A stretch of 64,000 nucleotides of DNA from Myrmaecium sp. VS I D KN 1 (GCA_019775845.1 JADQAV010000025.1:401196-465195), one strand, 5' to 3'. Positions 34,091-49,643 are shown, counted from the stretch's first letter. Numbers and translations: made by a program. The notes: a model not told the origin generated them from the letters alone.

Positions 34091-35941
34091 ATGACCGCTA
34101 GATTGTCACCTACTATAGCATACGGGCTTGTAGCCTTGCTATATTTCACTCGTTTCTTCTTCATGGTTTCAGCTATTGCTGACAATTGTTCTTCTCTTTA
34201 CATCACCCTTCCTGTCACGGATCTGGAGATTGCAAATGACACGTACTCACGCGGCATCGTGTTGTCTTTTGGCACCCCTCAACAGGAACTTGCCCTAGCC
34301 CCTCAATGGTAGCCCTCCTTGCGCGTCTGGAAATAGGAGCCGTGATAATGACATCTTTCCAGGCCAACCAACAACACATGGCTTTACAACTCAAAGCTTT
34401 GCGGCGACTCGACATCTGATGCGGCATGCCTCACCAGCAGAGGGGGTTATTACTACGACAATCAATCCTCAACCTTCAAAGCCTTTGATGATGTCGCCGC
34501 AGCAGGAGGTGCTCCAACTGACAGTGTTATTGGATCTGACAAGCAAGGCTTCACCGGCACGGGCGGTACAGATGTGTTCTACATCGGCAATGAAACATTC
34601 TCTGGCTACCCATTGGGTCTTCCTACACAAGGCATTGCTGACTCCTACCATCCGGAGAATACCCTTGGTCTCGGGCCCAATTCCACCTTCTTGACCGCGC
34701 TCCTGAATGCTGGCAAAATCGGATCCAGAACCTGGTCACTGTTTTGGGGCCTGAATGGAGGGAACTCCGCCGTTAAATCGGACGGAGTTCTGGTTCTGGG
34801 AGGCTATGACCAAGCGAAAGTCACTGGCAATAATCATACTGAAGCCATCAGTGGTTTCAGTGTTTGCCCTAGCGGCATGATTGTCACGATCAAGGATATA
34901 CGACTCAACTTTCCAAATGGGACGGATCCGAGCCTCCTGTCTCAGAACTATCTGACGGCGTGCATCCGACCGGACTTTCCTACGGTGCTTACCATGCCGG
35001 ACACTCCGTATTTCCAGAACTTCGAGTCGATCACTCAAACCGAGAATATCGGGCGTTCCGGAGGCGTGAACTTCTATAACATGCTTTATTCTCCTGATAA
35101 TGTGTAAGGAGTCCATGATCATCGAGGTTATGAGTTTCATGGCTAATGCGGCCCCTCCAGATATGAAGGCGACATGACTATCACGTTCGACTCGGGCGTC
35201 AGCGTCCGCGTGCCCAACGATCAACTCGTCATCCCGGAGCTCAAAATCCGATCGGACGGCACTACCTGGTCCGACTCGACGAACCTCACCCTCATGATCA
35301 TGAGCAATCGGGAGGGCAATCTGGATGACATGCCCATTCTCGGCCGCCAATTCCTCACCTCGGCCTACGTGATGGGCAACCATGACACGAACAGCTTCAC
35401 CCTCTGGGCCGCCGACACCAGCGCCACGGACTCCCAGCTTGTACCCGTACTGAACGAAGCTCACGCTGCCGAATGCGACGTCTCCGCCCAACCCACCCTG
35501 GTCGCTTCCCGCACGGGCACATCCTACGCTGACGCTACCGGCGAAGCCAGCACGAGCAACGGCTCGTCAACCGGCTCCACGCTTTCTCCTGGTGCCATCG
35601 CGGGCATTGCGATCGGCAGCGTCGCAGTAGCTGCGCTCCTCGCCCTCGCGATCTTCCTCTGGCTCCGCCGGGCGCGCCAGCGCCGCGCCGCGCCCGCGAG
35701 CCCCGCCCAGCTTCTCCAGCACGGGGGCGCTGGCGGCCCGCCGCCGCAGTACTCCCAGGAGATGCTGAACGAGTACGCGCTGGGAGAGGTGCCGGGAAGT
35801 ATGGTTCCGGAGCTGAACGGGTCGGGAGGCTTCCTGCATGAGATGTGGGCGGGGAACGGCGCTACGAAAACGCCGCGGTTGGGCGTGGATCGGAGGCCAG
35901 TGGAGAGGGCGAGGAACACGGTGTACGAGCTTGACGGTTAG
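34091..35941 (+). CDS. Pepsin-fold (A1-like) membrane-anchored protein lacking catalytic Asp
   Basis: Exons 34091-34308, 34363-35103 and 35161-35941 give 579 residues; both introns (54 and 57 nt) join in phase 2. Residues about 8-30 are a signal peptide or anchor (YGLVALLYFTRFFFMVSAIA). The A1 fold is recognisable: SRGIVLSFGTPQQELALAP, NNTWLYNSKLC, SDGVLVLGGYD and the C-lobe MPILGRQFLTSAYVMGNHD. Where active pepsins have FDTGSS, this protein has APQWPT (near 34300-34370). The second D-T/S-G site is also absent (ACIRPDFPTVLTMP). It should therefore not cleave peptides in the classical way. After a Ser/Thr linker comes a membrane helix (IAGIAIGSVAVAALLALAIFLWL), a basic stop-transfer and a cytosolic tail of about 100 residues. 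It is probably a cell-surface protein of unknown role. This subfamily is common in filamentous fungi. Confidence 0.8.
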
Positions 35942-36207
35942 ACGACTGAGGGGCTTTGGAGGCGGAAAGGCGTATTGGCTACTGAATATGTCTTATCGAT
36001 CGTAAGTGGCGATGATACCCTGAGGAGTGATGAGACGGCTGCGTGTAGATATACAATGTATCTATGTAATGACTTAATCGGTAACCGTAGCACGCCAGGT
36101 GCTGTTCTTCCGGACTTGCGGACCATGCGCACTCGCTCTGCTTCCATCTGCACCATAATGTTAAGCGATCAATTACACGTCACATCGTGAAAGGGCTTCT
36201 CACCTCT

Positions 36208-38009
<1,802 letters not shown>

Positions 38010-39783
38010 CGTGGGAACATGCGGGTTGAAAAAGCAAGGCAGCAAGTCAGAAGGAAGATGAAGGTAGCGGAAGACCATAGAGAGATTGGGAAGAATGAAA
38101 TTTCTTACGCTCGGAAAGAAAGAGAGAAATGAGGTGTGAATGAAATTGGCACTTGTCATATGACGCATTGGGCGACGGGAAGGAAACAAACACCTTTGCC
38201 ACGTGCTTTTGGCTCTCCCTTACTTTACTCCTCTTTCACTTACATTGCCGGTTCGGTGCAGGGAAGAGGCGGATTCACGGACCTTGCATCTTCTGCAAAC
38301 GCCGCAACTGTTTGTCGGTCAGCAAGGTGGTGACGCTTCATGCGTCGTGGTTGTCATGGCGGAGAGCGCCGCTGGCAGACATTTCTGTCAACGATGTTGG
38401 CTTTGACCTTCACCCATGTTGACTTCGACCTCCACTTGCCATGGACCGGTAAAGCTCGATACCATTTCTGTGTCTTATAGTGCTCTCGGTTCAACTTCGA
38501 CAGGGTGGAAGGCATGTTAGAAAGTCGGCGAGCTGTGAAGTTGAGCGGTCGGATCGGAACAGAATATCGACTTCCCAGCCCTCCCCGCAAACCTCAACGA
38601 GATTGGATATGCAACTTCGAACGGAGAGGAAATATTATAAGAGCGGTGGTGAACCATGAAAATGTCGCCGTCTAGCTTCGCACATGACGGTGGAGAAGAT
38701 GGGCTAAGTGGAATAAATGAAGGCGATATCTATTCTATAACGACGGAGTATTTGAGTAGGTCGTCGAATCTAGAGATCGATCGTTGAGTAAGCGAGGCGA
38801 GCAGGTGAGGTTCCTTACGCGTTCTTTCCTTTCCTTTCCGCATCCCTACCTATGCGGTCCATGCATCTTCATGTTGGAACTGAATAAAAAAACAATAAGG
38901 CACCTTTGAGTTCCCTTCAATTGATCTCATTGGCTAGAGGACACGCGACAAGGGATGTACAGTACCTAAAGCATCATCACCAGCCAAGCAAAACCAGCAT
39001 CATCCCTCCTCCGCCATCCGCCAGATCCATACCATAAATACCATACCTAAACCCCATCCCCGAAGATATGAATCACCTCTTACCAGCAGAGGTCTATGCG
39101 CTCTTCAACCGCCGCCGTTTCGACGTTTGTTGATTGGGTGGTTATTTTCAAGCATCAAACTGCCGCGCACGCGCACAGCCTTGCGCATGACTGACGGACC
39201 GACCGAAGCCAATCAGCGACAGCAGCCGCGGACCACACGAAACGCGACCTCCGGGGTTTCAGAGGTAAAACGACGTCGGATGTGAGAGGCTCGACCGCTT
39301 TTTCTTTTCTTTCCTTTATGTGTGATCTCACTCGCTCGGTCGCTGGTTGTTTTGCCGAGGAATGCATCTGGATTTTCTCTACAGAAAACACTTCTTCTCC
39401 ATTCCTTCTTGTCTCTACTTCCTTCTCGTCATTACAGTCACTTCACTACATCTTCCGCACCTCACCTCTCAAACCCGCTGGACGGTCATTTTGCGCGCGA
39501 GGACGTCGTCACGCCTGTTTTCCTTCTCTTTCTTCTCTTGGCTTTTGTTTTCCCTTTGTCCCCGCTGACGCGTGCGCATGCTTCGCATAATCCGTCGTTG
39601 TTTCACGTCTTTGTCCTTTGTGCCTTTTCCTTGTTCACCTTCCGTTGCCTTTCTCTCTCTCTTAACGCTCCTACATACATACTCTTTCTTCCTTGCACCG
39701 ACACATAATCACCCTTCGCCCTCATTTATCTGGAACGCGCCCGACAACAACGAAGAACAGCAATTATCTTCTCTCACCGAACG
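38010..39783. other. Intergenic region, no gene seen
   Basis: About 1.8 kb between the divergent GH47 (-) and polytopic membrane protein (+) genes, so it should hold both promoters. The last 500 bases are pyrimidine-rich, as is common in fungal promoters and leaders. A 78-codon frame at 38354-38590 (-) and several plus-strand frames at 39280-39708 have no support. Confidence 0.5.
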
Positions 39784-40980
39784 ATGTTCGATAACCTCAA
39801 CTGCACCGATCCCCCCGCGACCGCCGCGACCGACGCCGGAGTCGCAGGCGCAGGCGTACGTTTTTCTCTGCTACCCTCTCCGGACCCAAAAGCCCACAGA
39901 AAGACACACCTCACTAACACACACCCCAGGTCATTCTCTCCTTCCTCCTCACCGCCCTTCTCTCCCTCCTCCTAAGCAGCATCCTCATCCTGTTCCCCCA
40001 CAAATCCCCCAACCCATACCCCCACCCCCTCACCACCACCATCCCGCGCAAACTCCTCCTCTCCCTCTCCGACCAACAACTCCTCACCGGCCTGGCCATC
40101 CAATCCCTCGCCCTCGCCCGGCTCTCCTCCCTCATCCCCTACCACCTCTTCCTCGTCTGGCTCCTCGGCGGCCTCACCGCCAGCACCCACGCCGCCGCCC
40201 TCCTCGCCCTCGCCCCGGACCTGCGCCGCGACTGGGTCCTCCGCTGGCTCCGCGAGGCGGGGATGGCCGCCTCCCTCGCCCTGTCGTGCGCCATCGGCGT
40301 CGTCGTTATGCGCGCCGTTGTCCGCCCCGTTCCGGCGACGCTGCCGGTGGGCTGCGTGTGGGCGGCGGATGGCGCGGTGGCGACGACGGCTTTCTCCGGA
40401 AGCACCACCGCAACCGCTCTCAGCGTCCTCGGCACCCTCGCCATCATGCTCAGCCAAACCCTCCTCTTCGGCGTCGGGGTGGGGTTCCTGCACGTCTCCC
40501 CGGGCTTCCCCCGCCGCCGCCAATGGACCCTCTGGCTTCGCCGCGCATGCCTGCTCCTCACCGCCGCCCTCGCCGTCGGCGTCGCCGTGCGCGTCTGCCT
40601 GGCCAGCCAGGCGTTTGGTCATCCGAGCGTGCCCCTCGCGGATGAGGGGGAGAAGCAGTGGGGCTTTGGGCAGTTGGTGGGGTTGCTGATGTTGATTTTA
40701 CCGGCGATTTCGGCGGTGGAGATCCTTCGTGGTATGTACCCCTTTGTTTCTTGCGTCACCGCGTGTGAAGATGCTAATCTGTGTGGCATTGGTAGGTGAA
40801 ATGGCGGTCCCGGAACCGCTGCCGGATGATGAACACCAGCACCCCGCCGAGGAGCGTGAGAACCGCATTTCCTTCCAGCCGAACCCCTTTTGGGGCGCCA
40901 ACTCGACGCGCTGCTTTGCGAAGACGCCGGAGAGCTTCGCGCGGGAGGTTGGGGGGCCGAAGGGGGGTTCTGCGGTTTGA
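39784..40980 (+). CDS. Polytopic membrane protein, unassigned
   Basis: Exons 39784-39855, 39930-40731 and 40796-40980 give 352 residues; junction phases are 0 and 1 with GTACGT and GTATGT donors. After a 24-residue soluble N-terminus come at least six hydrophobic segments: VILSFLLTALLSLLLSSILI, one around LAIQSLALARLSSLIPYHLF, WLLGGLTASTHAAALLALAP, MAASLALSCAIGVVVMRAVV, TALSVLGTLAIMLSQTLLFG, LLLTAALAVGVAVRVCLAS and LVGLLMLILPAISAVEIL. The C-terminal exon is soluble and ends in NPFWGANSTRCFAKTPESFA. Codon third positions are strongly GC. I do not recognise a transporter or receptor motif; this looks like a fungus-specific family. Confidence 0.7.
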
Positions 40981-41436
40981 GCACGCGGGGGAGCTCTCTT
41001 TTCTGATGTGTTTTGTATATCGACAACTTGGTGGGTGGACAGAGGGCGTGTTTCGTCCTTATGTCGACAAGATCCCGACTTCTCCTTCGGCAACGATTAT
41101 AGCAACGATACCTAATAATGAAATTCTTCTGTTTGCTACAGCGCTTCGAATCCATTGACGAACGATTTCGCCGCAAAACTCCGAATATAATTGCTTACAA
41201 AACGAACCAACACCATTGACTCCGGATACAGTCTTGTACATCTACATATATCATCGTCTCCGTCATCTACGTCGCGTCGTATCATGTCATCGTCATCTCT
41301 ACCGTTTACATCGTCACATCGTCTCGTTTCGTCATCTCATCATCTCATCTACACAACGTTACGGGCTTGCCTAACGTGTTGAAGACCGTCTCGAGTGAGC
41401 GGGAGGGAGAGAGGGAAGGATTGCTGGAAAAGCAAC
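40981..41436. other. Short spacer between convergent genes
   Basis: About 450 bases between the membrane protein (+) and MscL (-) genes. It contains repeated TCATCTC/CATCGTC-like motifs near 41250-41345. No gene seen. Confidence 0.5.
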
Positions 41437-42209
41437 CTAATCCTCTCTTCCGTCCTGCCAACTGGTACAGTTCACACAGCGCAGAGCCTACGGTTGCATC
41501 ATTAGCAAAACCTGCCCAGACCAACACTCCAGGGCCAGAAACCCCATCGCTCCGTCTATGACAGAAACTCACCTTCTCATTAATCGTCTTCCGACAATAC
41601 CGACACTTCTTCGTCCCCTTGATAATGCTGTCCCTGCTGCTCCACTCATACACACGGGCGATCACATACAAGGTGACGCCAATCACAAAGAACCGGACGA
41701 CCTTGTCGACGAAGCTGCCCCAGGCCAGGACAACGGCGCCGTCGTCGAGCGCCTGGTGGACGGTGTTGTAGCCGCCGTGGGCGGCGGTGGTGTTGTGTTT
41801 GGGCCCGCCCTTGAGCACGGCGAACTTCTCGTCCAGGTTGCGGGAGAGGAAGGGGAAGAGGGAGATGAGCGGGAGGAGGATGTCGGAGGTTAGGCTGCTG
41901 ACGATGGCGGTGAAGGATGCGGCGATGCTGGGGAAAGGGGACGAGGTGGTTAGTGGGTGGCTTCCGGGGGGGTTGATGAGGAACTCACATCAAACCGACG
42001 GCGACCTCGAGCACGTTGTCTTGGAAGGCGAAGTCGGTGAAGCCGTCCCAGAAGCGTCGGGCACGTTTGGAAGCGTCCTCGCCCGCGTGCAGGAGGGACT
42101 CGCGCGCTTCTTCCACACGGCGGGACATGCTGGAGGTGAAGCTGGAGGTGGGGAGGAGGGGTCGGCTGCTGTCTGGACTGTCGTTGTTGTCGTTCTTCGG
42201 CATGGACAT
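41437..42209 (-). CDS. MscL-type large-conductance mechanosensitive channel
   Basis: MscL forms a homopentameric pore that opens under membrane tension. Exons (minus): 41989-42209, 41573-41927 and 41437-41487, giving 208 residues, with phases 2 and 0 and donors GTGAGT and GTGAGT. The core starts near residue 50 with FWDGFTDFAFQDNVLEVAVG; TM1 runs through IIAASFTAIVSSLTSDILLP; a loop contains KNTTAAHGGYNTVHQALDDG-like sequence; and TM2 is VVRFFVIGVTLYVIARVYEW. The C-terminus carries KKCRYCRKTINEKALRCVNC, two CxxC knuckles assembled across the last intron, which look like a small zinc ribbon characteristic of the fungal branch and absent from bacterial MscL. The start is ATG 42209 (a second ATG lies two codons on). 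Confidence 0.87.
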
Positions 42210-43702
42210 GGCTCTCGTGTGAGTAGAAAGCTCCTTGAGAGACGACGTATGTTGTTGTACACAAGAGAAGAAGGAAGCGAGGTACTTGTACACTTTGCAA
42301 GGGACCTGCAGTGCGGGGGTTTGTAGGGATGTACTCACGATTTTTGTATGTTGACCACCGCCCGAGACTCGGATGGATAGATGCGCTGGCAGACAAGAGT
42401 GGGCTGGCGACGTGCACTGGCACTTGTGCATAAGTTTATCGCGCGTATGCGGGGAAGAAATGCGGTTTGGCTACACCATTGGACCCTGGATCTCGCGTGA
42501 CGTCATGCAGAATCAGAGGGAGGTGGTGAATTCCGAGCCTCAGGCATCGAGGTATACCATCGTGTTTTTGGGACCGAGCTTTCCCTTTTTGTCTCCTCTC
42601 CGTTGCTCCCAAAGACGAATTCTTGTATACCTTACTACCCAACTGCAACCAACACGTCGTATGTTCGACAACATGTTGCACATTCGACTTCAGAAACCCC
42701 ATTCGAATGACTGATTGAAGCAGTGGACTCATATGGCAGTACATGGACCAGCCACGTTGCATCGCGGGTCCCAAAGCTCACAGCTTTCCCTTCCTGAAGC
42801 CTGACAATGTCGCCAAGTCGTTAGAACGACATACAGTTCCTGGACCTTCTCTACCCTTTTGTACCTTCACCGATGATATTTCTCGTCGTTTTTCGCCCGT
42901 CACCGGGAAGACCGGACCACGATTCACAGACTTTCATCTGGATTTGCCGCCAATCGGATCGTCGTCCCGAACGGCCCGCTGCGCGTCGGTACCGTGGTCC
43001 GTTTACAATGGGTCCCCGCCTGAGGATTCTCCGTCATCTTCTGCTCACTTGTGCAGTATACTGAGCTGAACGGATGCTTCACTGTGTCTCAAGCAGCTGC
43101 CGTCCATACTCGGACGTCCGATCGAATCAACATGTTCGCTTCACGCCCTAGGCGATTGAGTCTACGATGACAATGCACGCCATCTCCAGGAACTGCAGTA
43201 GATTTCCCCGCAATCTCTCCGTTCCCATCAGGGTTGTTATCACCCGCAGGGCTCATGAGTTAATCTGGATAATGTTGTTCAGCCGATTCAGCCGGTGATT
43301 GGGATTTCCGAGCCATCCCTGTGCAGCTCGCACAGAGGTGCTAACGACAGTCGAGCCGAACCGCATGATCTACCCCCTATTCTGTGCAGCGAGTTTAATG
43401 CATTCTGAATTAAGCTTGTTAGGGGTACAGTAAGGTCGATTGCCAAGCATTCGATGGTGAAACCCCTGAAACAAGCCTCGTCTAACGCCTGCCATTATAA
43501 CTTACCGCCTGACAGGTTGTCTCTTGGCAATCCCATCTCCTATATTGATCTCTTCCGTCGCCTTTTATCCGCCTATCGTATACCGAACCTCGTTCACAGG
43601 CGATGGGTTTGAAGTGGAGCCACCGTGGTTTCAGAACGTAGCCGAAGAACCGCAATAGTAGGCTGGCCTGCTATTTTCATGCCACGGGTCCGGGAGATCA
43701 AT
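42210..43702. other. Intergenic region, no gene seen
   Basis: About 1.5 kb between the divergent MscL (-) and GH10 (+) genes. It should hold both promoters. Only short unbiased frames. I looked for GGCTAA-type xylanase activator sites near the GH10 start and saw no convincing match. Confidence 0.45.
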
Positions 43703-43713
43703 ATTATTTAAAG
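43703..43713 (+). promoter_or_regulatory. Possible TATA element of the GH10 gene
   Basis: ATTATTTAAA-like sequence about 90 bases before the GH10 ATG, in the normal range for a fungal core promoter. Position and composition are the only evidence. Confidence 0.3.
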
Positions 43714-43798
43714 CCTTGAGCATCCACCTGGTGCTGGTAGGGATTTGTTTCCTCGTCAAGCCAGCTGCTCTTTCTCGGAGAGTTCAACTCAGCCCAAC

Positions 43799-45197
<1,399 letters not shown>

Positions 45198-46260
45198 TCG
45201 GGGGAAAGATGGCGGGGTGGCAAAAGCAGCCCTCCCTGGGGAAGAGGACCGGCAACCGTGGAAGGGGGACGCCCTTCCCGGCGGGTGGCTTGACGACAAT
45301 AGGGTGTAGGTACTTCCATGATCTTCTCATGTCCTCGAGGGCTAGAGCTCTGTACTATGACAGTTCAAGCAGCAAAGGTCCCGAGGCGAACCAGATGCAA
45401 ACAATTATAGGATCACTTTTTCTCAAAGCAGGCTTCCTGCTCCGCTCCCAGCCTGCGACGAGGTCTCTGCTAGATAGCCTGGAGAAAAGGCCCATGACGG
45501 CGAAAAGCACTAAGGTTCAATGACTTGTGGCAAGATTCCGGGAACACGCAATACTTCCCAAGATGTGCATGGTCCCTGATGCTCGACTGACACCTTTCAT
45601 CAGTGATCGACCTGCCACCTGCAAGGTACCCAGCCTGCAGGACACCATTCCTGGCCAAGCGCCGACCTTATATCGTGAGCCGCGACCCTGAGTGGTGGTG
45701 ACGCTAGCCGCAAGGCTGCCAAGGCACATAATGCTGTCAAGCCAGACCGCCGGCTACGGTCCCAACCTTATTTCCACCAAGCGCGACACCACACCCCATC
45801 CGGCCTCAACACCATAAGCCATCCAGCGCCATCGCCCCGATGTAGCAGAGTTCTCCTATCGTCTTGCTGGAATCTAGGCCGCCCGATGGCTGGGGACCTA
45901 CAAACGGCTCAGCGGGCAGCCCCTGGGGGGCGTTCTTCATAGGTACGCCAGGGCTGGGAAATTCTCCTTCCGGCCCATGGTAGTCCACCGAGGACCGTTG
46001 AAAGTACGCCTGGATGCGGCTCTATAGCACGATATCAATCAATAGCTTCATGATGTATCCACACTCCAGCCCCCCATAATCCACTTCCCTGCATTTCTTC
46101 AAATACCTCCCTGCATGCCACCTCGTGTTGCTTCTTTTTTCCTGCCACAGATCAACACTCACATCCAGCAACCGTCAAGATCAGGGAGTTACTGGGTCTT
46201 GGAGGATCCGCCCTGCGTTTTACTAACCCATACAGCATTTCTTTTTTCGACGTCGCCACC
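45198..46260. other. Intergenic region, no gene seen
   Basis: About 1.06 kb between the GH10 and GH128 genes, both on the plus strand. It should contain the GH128 promoter. Open frames such as 45185-45523 (+) have no support. Confidence 0.5.
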
Positions 46261-49162
46261 ATGAGGTCCCAGTCGGCCATGCGGCCTCTGCAGCTGCTTC
46301 TTGCAGTCCTGCTCACCACTTTCACCTTCGCTTCGGCTGCTTCATCCACGGTGCCCTGCTCATGTACCTCGATACATGAGCGCCATGCGGGTAAGATAGG
46401 CAAAACGGTATACACTGGGAATGCTGCGTGCAGCTCTGCGGGACTGGAGCCCACATGTCATCCGGCCTCAGTGACCAAGCTGGACAAAAGGGCGGTGATA
46501 ACGTCGATGCCGACAATCCATGTGACTACGACCATTTACGAGACCACAACGATTACGGTAACGGTTTATATGGTGACCCATGGAAGCACCAGCGTAAGTC
46601 AATTGAAAGAAATCCGTGTCAGTGTGCAAAACTGACGCCTGCCATCAGACTCTGAGCACCTCCTCCCACACGCCGACGTCCGTCAAGGCGACTACGACCA
46701 GCAGCAAGGCTACCAGCACTTCTTCCGCGAAGAAGACCAGCTCGACCTCCTCGCACGGGACTAGCACCTCCGTCCATACTGTTGTGTCGACCAGCACGAT
46801 CGTACATCAAATCACCAGCTCCACCAGCATCAAGCCCACCAGCACCTCCTCGTCCAAGGTTAGCACGTCCAGCAAGAGCAGCTCTTCGACCAAGGCCAGT
46901 ACTTCAACCAAAGCGACCAGCACTTCGGTCGCCGCCGACGGCGCCGTCTTCGCCCCTGGCGCCGGCAGCACAAGCACGGCCAAGACCACCTCTTCCTCGA
47001 AGAGCAGCACCACGAGCAAGGCTTCCACTTCGTCCGTGAAGACTTCCACCACCAGCAACAAGAGTAGCTCCTCCGTCAAGAGCAGCAGCACTTCCAAAGT
47101 CAGCTCGACGAGCAAGCTCAGCACGAGCAGCAAGGCTACCTCGACCTCGAGCAAGGCGAGCAGCTCAACCAAGACCACTTCAACCACCACCAAGGCGGCG
47201 AGGGTTACAGGCGTGCCGCTGGATGAGTCGATGTTCTTGCCCGCTAACAAGGTGGTTGTGACCAGCAGCAGCTCGTCCAAGGCTACGACGTCCTCGAAGG
47301 CTACGACTACCTCGTCTTCGGTGAAGAGCAGCAGTACGAGTTCTGTTAAGAGCAGTACTTCGTCTAAGGCTAGCACTACCTCTAAGACTAGCACTACATC
47401 GAAGGCCAGCACTACGTCGAAGACCAGCACTACGTCGAAGACCAGCACTACGTCGAAGACCACCACCACCTCCAAGGCTAGCACTACCTCCAAGACTAGC
47501 ACCACGTCTTCGGTCAAGCCAACTACCAGCTCGAGCTCGAAGTCGTCAACCTCATCCACGCTGAAGAGCAGCAGCTCTGTCAAGCCTACGACTTCGTCTT
47601 CTTCAGTGAAGACAAGCAGCAGCGTGAAGACATCTTCCACGTCTACGAAGCCTACCACAACTTCTACCACTAAGACGACGTCCTCTTCAGCCAAGACGAG
47701 CTCTTCTGTGAAGACCACGTCTTCCTCTGTCAAGTCCACAAGCTCCAGCTCCATCAAGACGACCTCTTCGTCGGCCAAGACAACCTCGTCTTCCGTCAAG
47801 TCGACCACTTCATCTTCGACCAAGACGAGTAGCACTAGCTCGGTGAAGCCAACTTCGTCTTCTTCGACTGCGAAGACTTCTTCCTCCACGTCCGTCAAGA
47901 CGACGAGCAGCTCCGTGAAGCCGACTTCGTCTTCCTCAACAGTTAAGACTTCTTCCACGTCTTCGGTCAAGACTTCGTCGACTTCCTCAGCTAAGACGTC
48001 TTCCTCGTCCTCGACCAAGACCTCTTCCTCGTCATCCTCTGTTAAGACCACCAGCAGCTCTGTCAAGTCCACCACGTCTTCGTCATCCACCAAGACTACA
48101 AGCAGCAGTAGCACTTCGAAGACGACCTCTTCCTCTGTGAAGCCTACGACGTCAAGCTCTACCTCGTCTAAGGCCACGAGCACGTCGTCGCGGTCAAGCA
48201 GCACGCTCACCACCTCCACCCGGAGCACGAGCAGCAGCTCGGTTCGCAGCACAACTTCTTCTTCGACGTCGTCCCGTGCGACTACGTCCTCCACTTCGTC
48301 CCGTTCGACGACGTCCTCCACCTCTTCCCGAGCGACAACTTCGTCTACATCGTCGCGCAGCTCCAGCACCTCTTCGACGAAAACATCTTCAACCACCTCG
48401 TCCACCTCCGCCGCTGCAACGCTTGCCAGCGTCCGCAAGCGTGGTCTCGCCTACAACGACCCTACCACCCTGCAGCCTTTCGATGAAACCCACATCTCCT
48501 GGTCGTACAACTGGTACTCCTCACCTGGCAGCAGCAGCACCTACAACTCCTCCCTCATCTTCATCCCCATGCTCTGGTCCGCGGCGCCCGACCTCACCGT
48601 CGTCTGGCGCGCCAACGTCGCCTCCTCCGTCGCCTCCTTCGGCACCGACGCGGTCCTCTCCTTCAACGAGCCCGACCAATGCGGCGGCGGCGGCAGCTGC
48701 ATGAGTATGAGCGACGCCGTGACGGGCTACCAGGACTGGGTCAGCCCGCTCCGGACCATGTACCCGGACCTCAAGCTCGGCGCGCCCGCCGTCACCAACG
48801 GCGGCGGCACCATGGGCCTCACCTGGCTCTCCAACTTCCTCGGCAACTGCACCGACTGCAACATCGACTTCCTGCCCATCCACTGGTACGGCAGCTCGAG
48901 CGACGCCACCGGCTTCATCAGCCACGTCGTCGACGCCTGGACCGTTGCCGCGGGTCAGTATCCCATCTGGATCACGGAGTTTGGCGTCACGGATGGCGAC
49001 ACGGCGGATGCGGCGCAGTTCTTGGAGAATGTTATTCCTTGGTTGGATGCGACCAGCTACGTTGAGCGGTACAGCTACTTCTGGGCTAGCGAGGGCGATT
49101 TGTATCTGTTGAACTCTAACGGGACCTTGAATGCGGCTGGTGAGGTCTATGACACGTTGTAA
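46261..49162 (+). CDS. GH128 (Asl1-like) glucanase on a long Ser/Thr/Lys stalk
   Basis: Exons 46261-46593 and 46649-49162 (55-nt intron, GTAAGT to ATCAG, phase 0) give 948 residues. The signal peptide covers residues 1-26 (a second ATG at codon 7 is possible). Residues about 30-110 form a small Cys-containing region. Residues about 112-705 are a repetitive stalk of KTSSS, TSSVKTTSSS and TTSKAST motifs, probably heavily O-mannosylated. Residues 707-948 are the Glyco_hydro_cc/GH128 barrel: RGLAYNDP, SWSYNWYSSP, LSFNEPDQC with Glu785, PIHWYGSS, WITEFGVTD with Glu888, and YFWASEGDLY. Both expected catalytic glutamates are present. GH128 acts on beta-1,3-glucan; S. pombe Asl1 is a wall protein. 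Dibasic KR sites at 76-77 and in VRKRG (about 707-709) could be cut by kexin, freeing the domain. I see no GPI signal. Confidence 0.88.
46650..48415 (+). repeat. Low-complexity coding tract (Ser/Thr/Lys stalk)
   Basis: Imperfect short repeats of AGC/TCC/TCG, ACC/ACG and AAG codons. Runs such as ACCAGCACTACGTCGAAG are repeated head to tail near 47390-47470. Codons are varied, so the protein repeat is older or more constrained than the DNA repeat in most places. Confidence 0.85.
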
Positions 49163-49643
49163 AGCGTTGGTCTTGTGTGGAGGACAGAGACAGAGTGCTT
49201 TGATTCCCCCCCCTTCTTTACTTGTTTTTCCGGACGCACGATATCCTTTTGATTCCCCCTGTTGACTAGGTTGATGGTTTTGGATGGAAACTTTCGGTTG
49301 GAAGGAGAAAAACTGGGTACCTTTTTTGTTTTGTAGACGTGGTCCTTCTTGTGTTGACCATGCGCATATTCTTGTAAATATAGGTAAGTAATTCTTTTTC
49401 TTCTTTTCACCCCTTTCCCCCTTGCACCACCGGTTTAGATAGATAATTCATAATTTTATTTCTTCTCAAACTTGTTAAATCTTTGATCCGTGCAATGAAT
49501 GGAATGCTATCTAGTAGTACTCACCGTCTTACCACAAAATGGGTCTTGGAACACATCTCATGCTCACACATTCCGCACCTACCTTCCTTGGAAGCAACAA
49601 ACATCATACAAACCGACAGCAAGCGCTCGCCAGCCTCCCCCTT
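49163..49643. other. Spacer between convergent genes
   Basis: About 480 bases, T-rich after the GH128 stop. No gene seen. Confidence 0.5.

Noticed and set aside
39572-40645. 357-codon plus-strand frame rich in Pro and Arg
   Set aside because: Overlaps the membrane protein gene in another frame, contains its intron and shows no domain.
46807-48438. 543-codon open frame on the minus strand, rich in Val, Glu, Asp and Leu
   Set aside because: It is the exact antisense of the Ser/Thr/Lys stalk. Repetitive AAG/TCC/ACG codons make the opposite strand open by composition, with no start context or domain.
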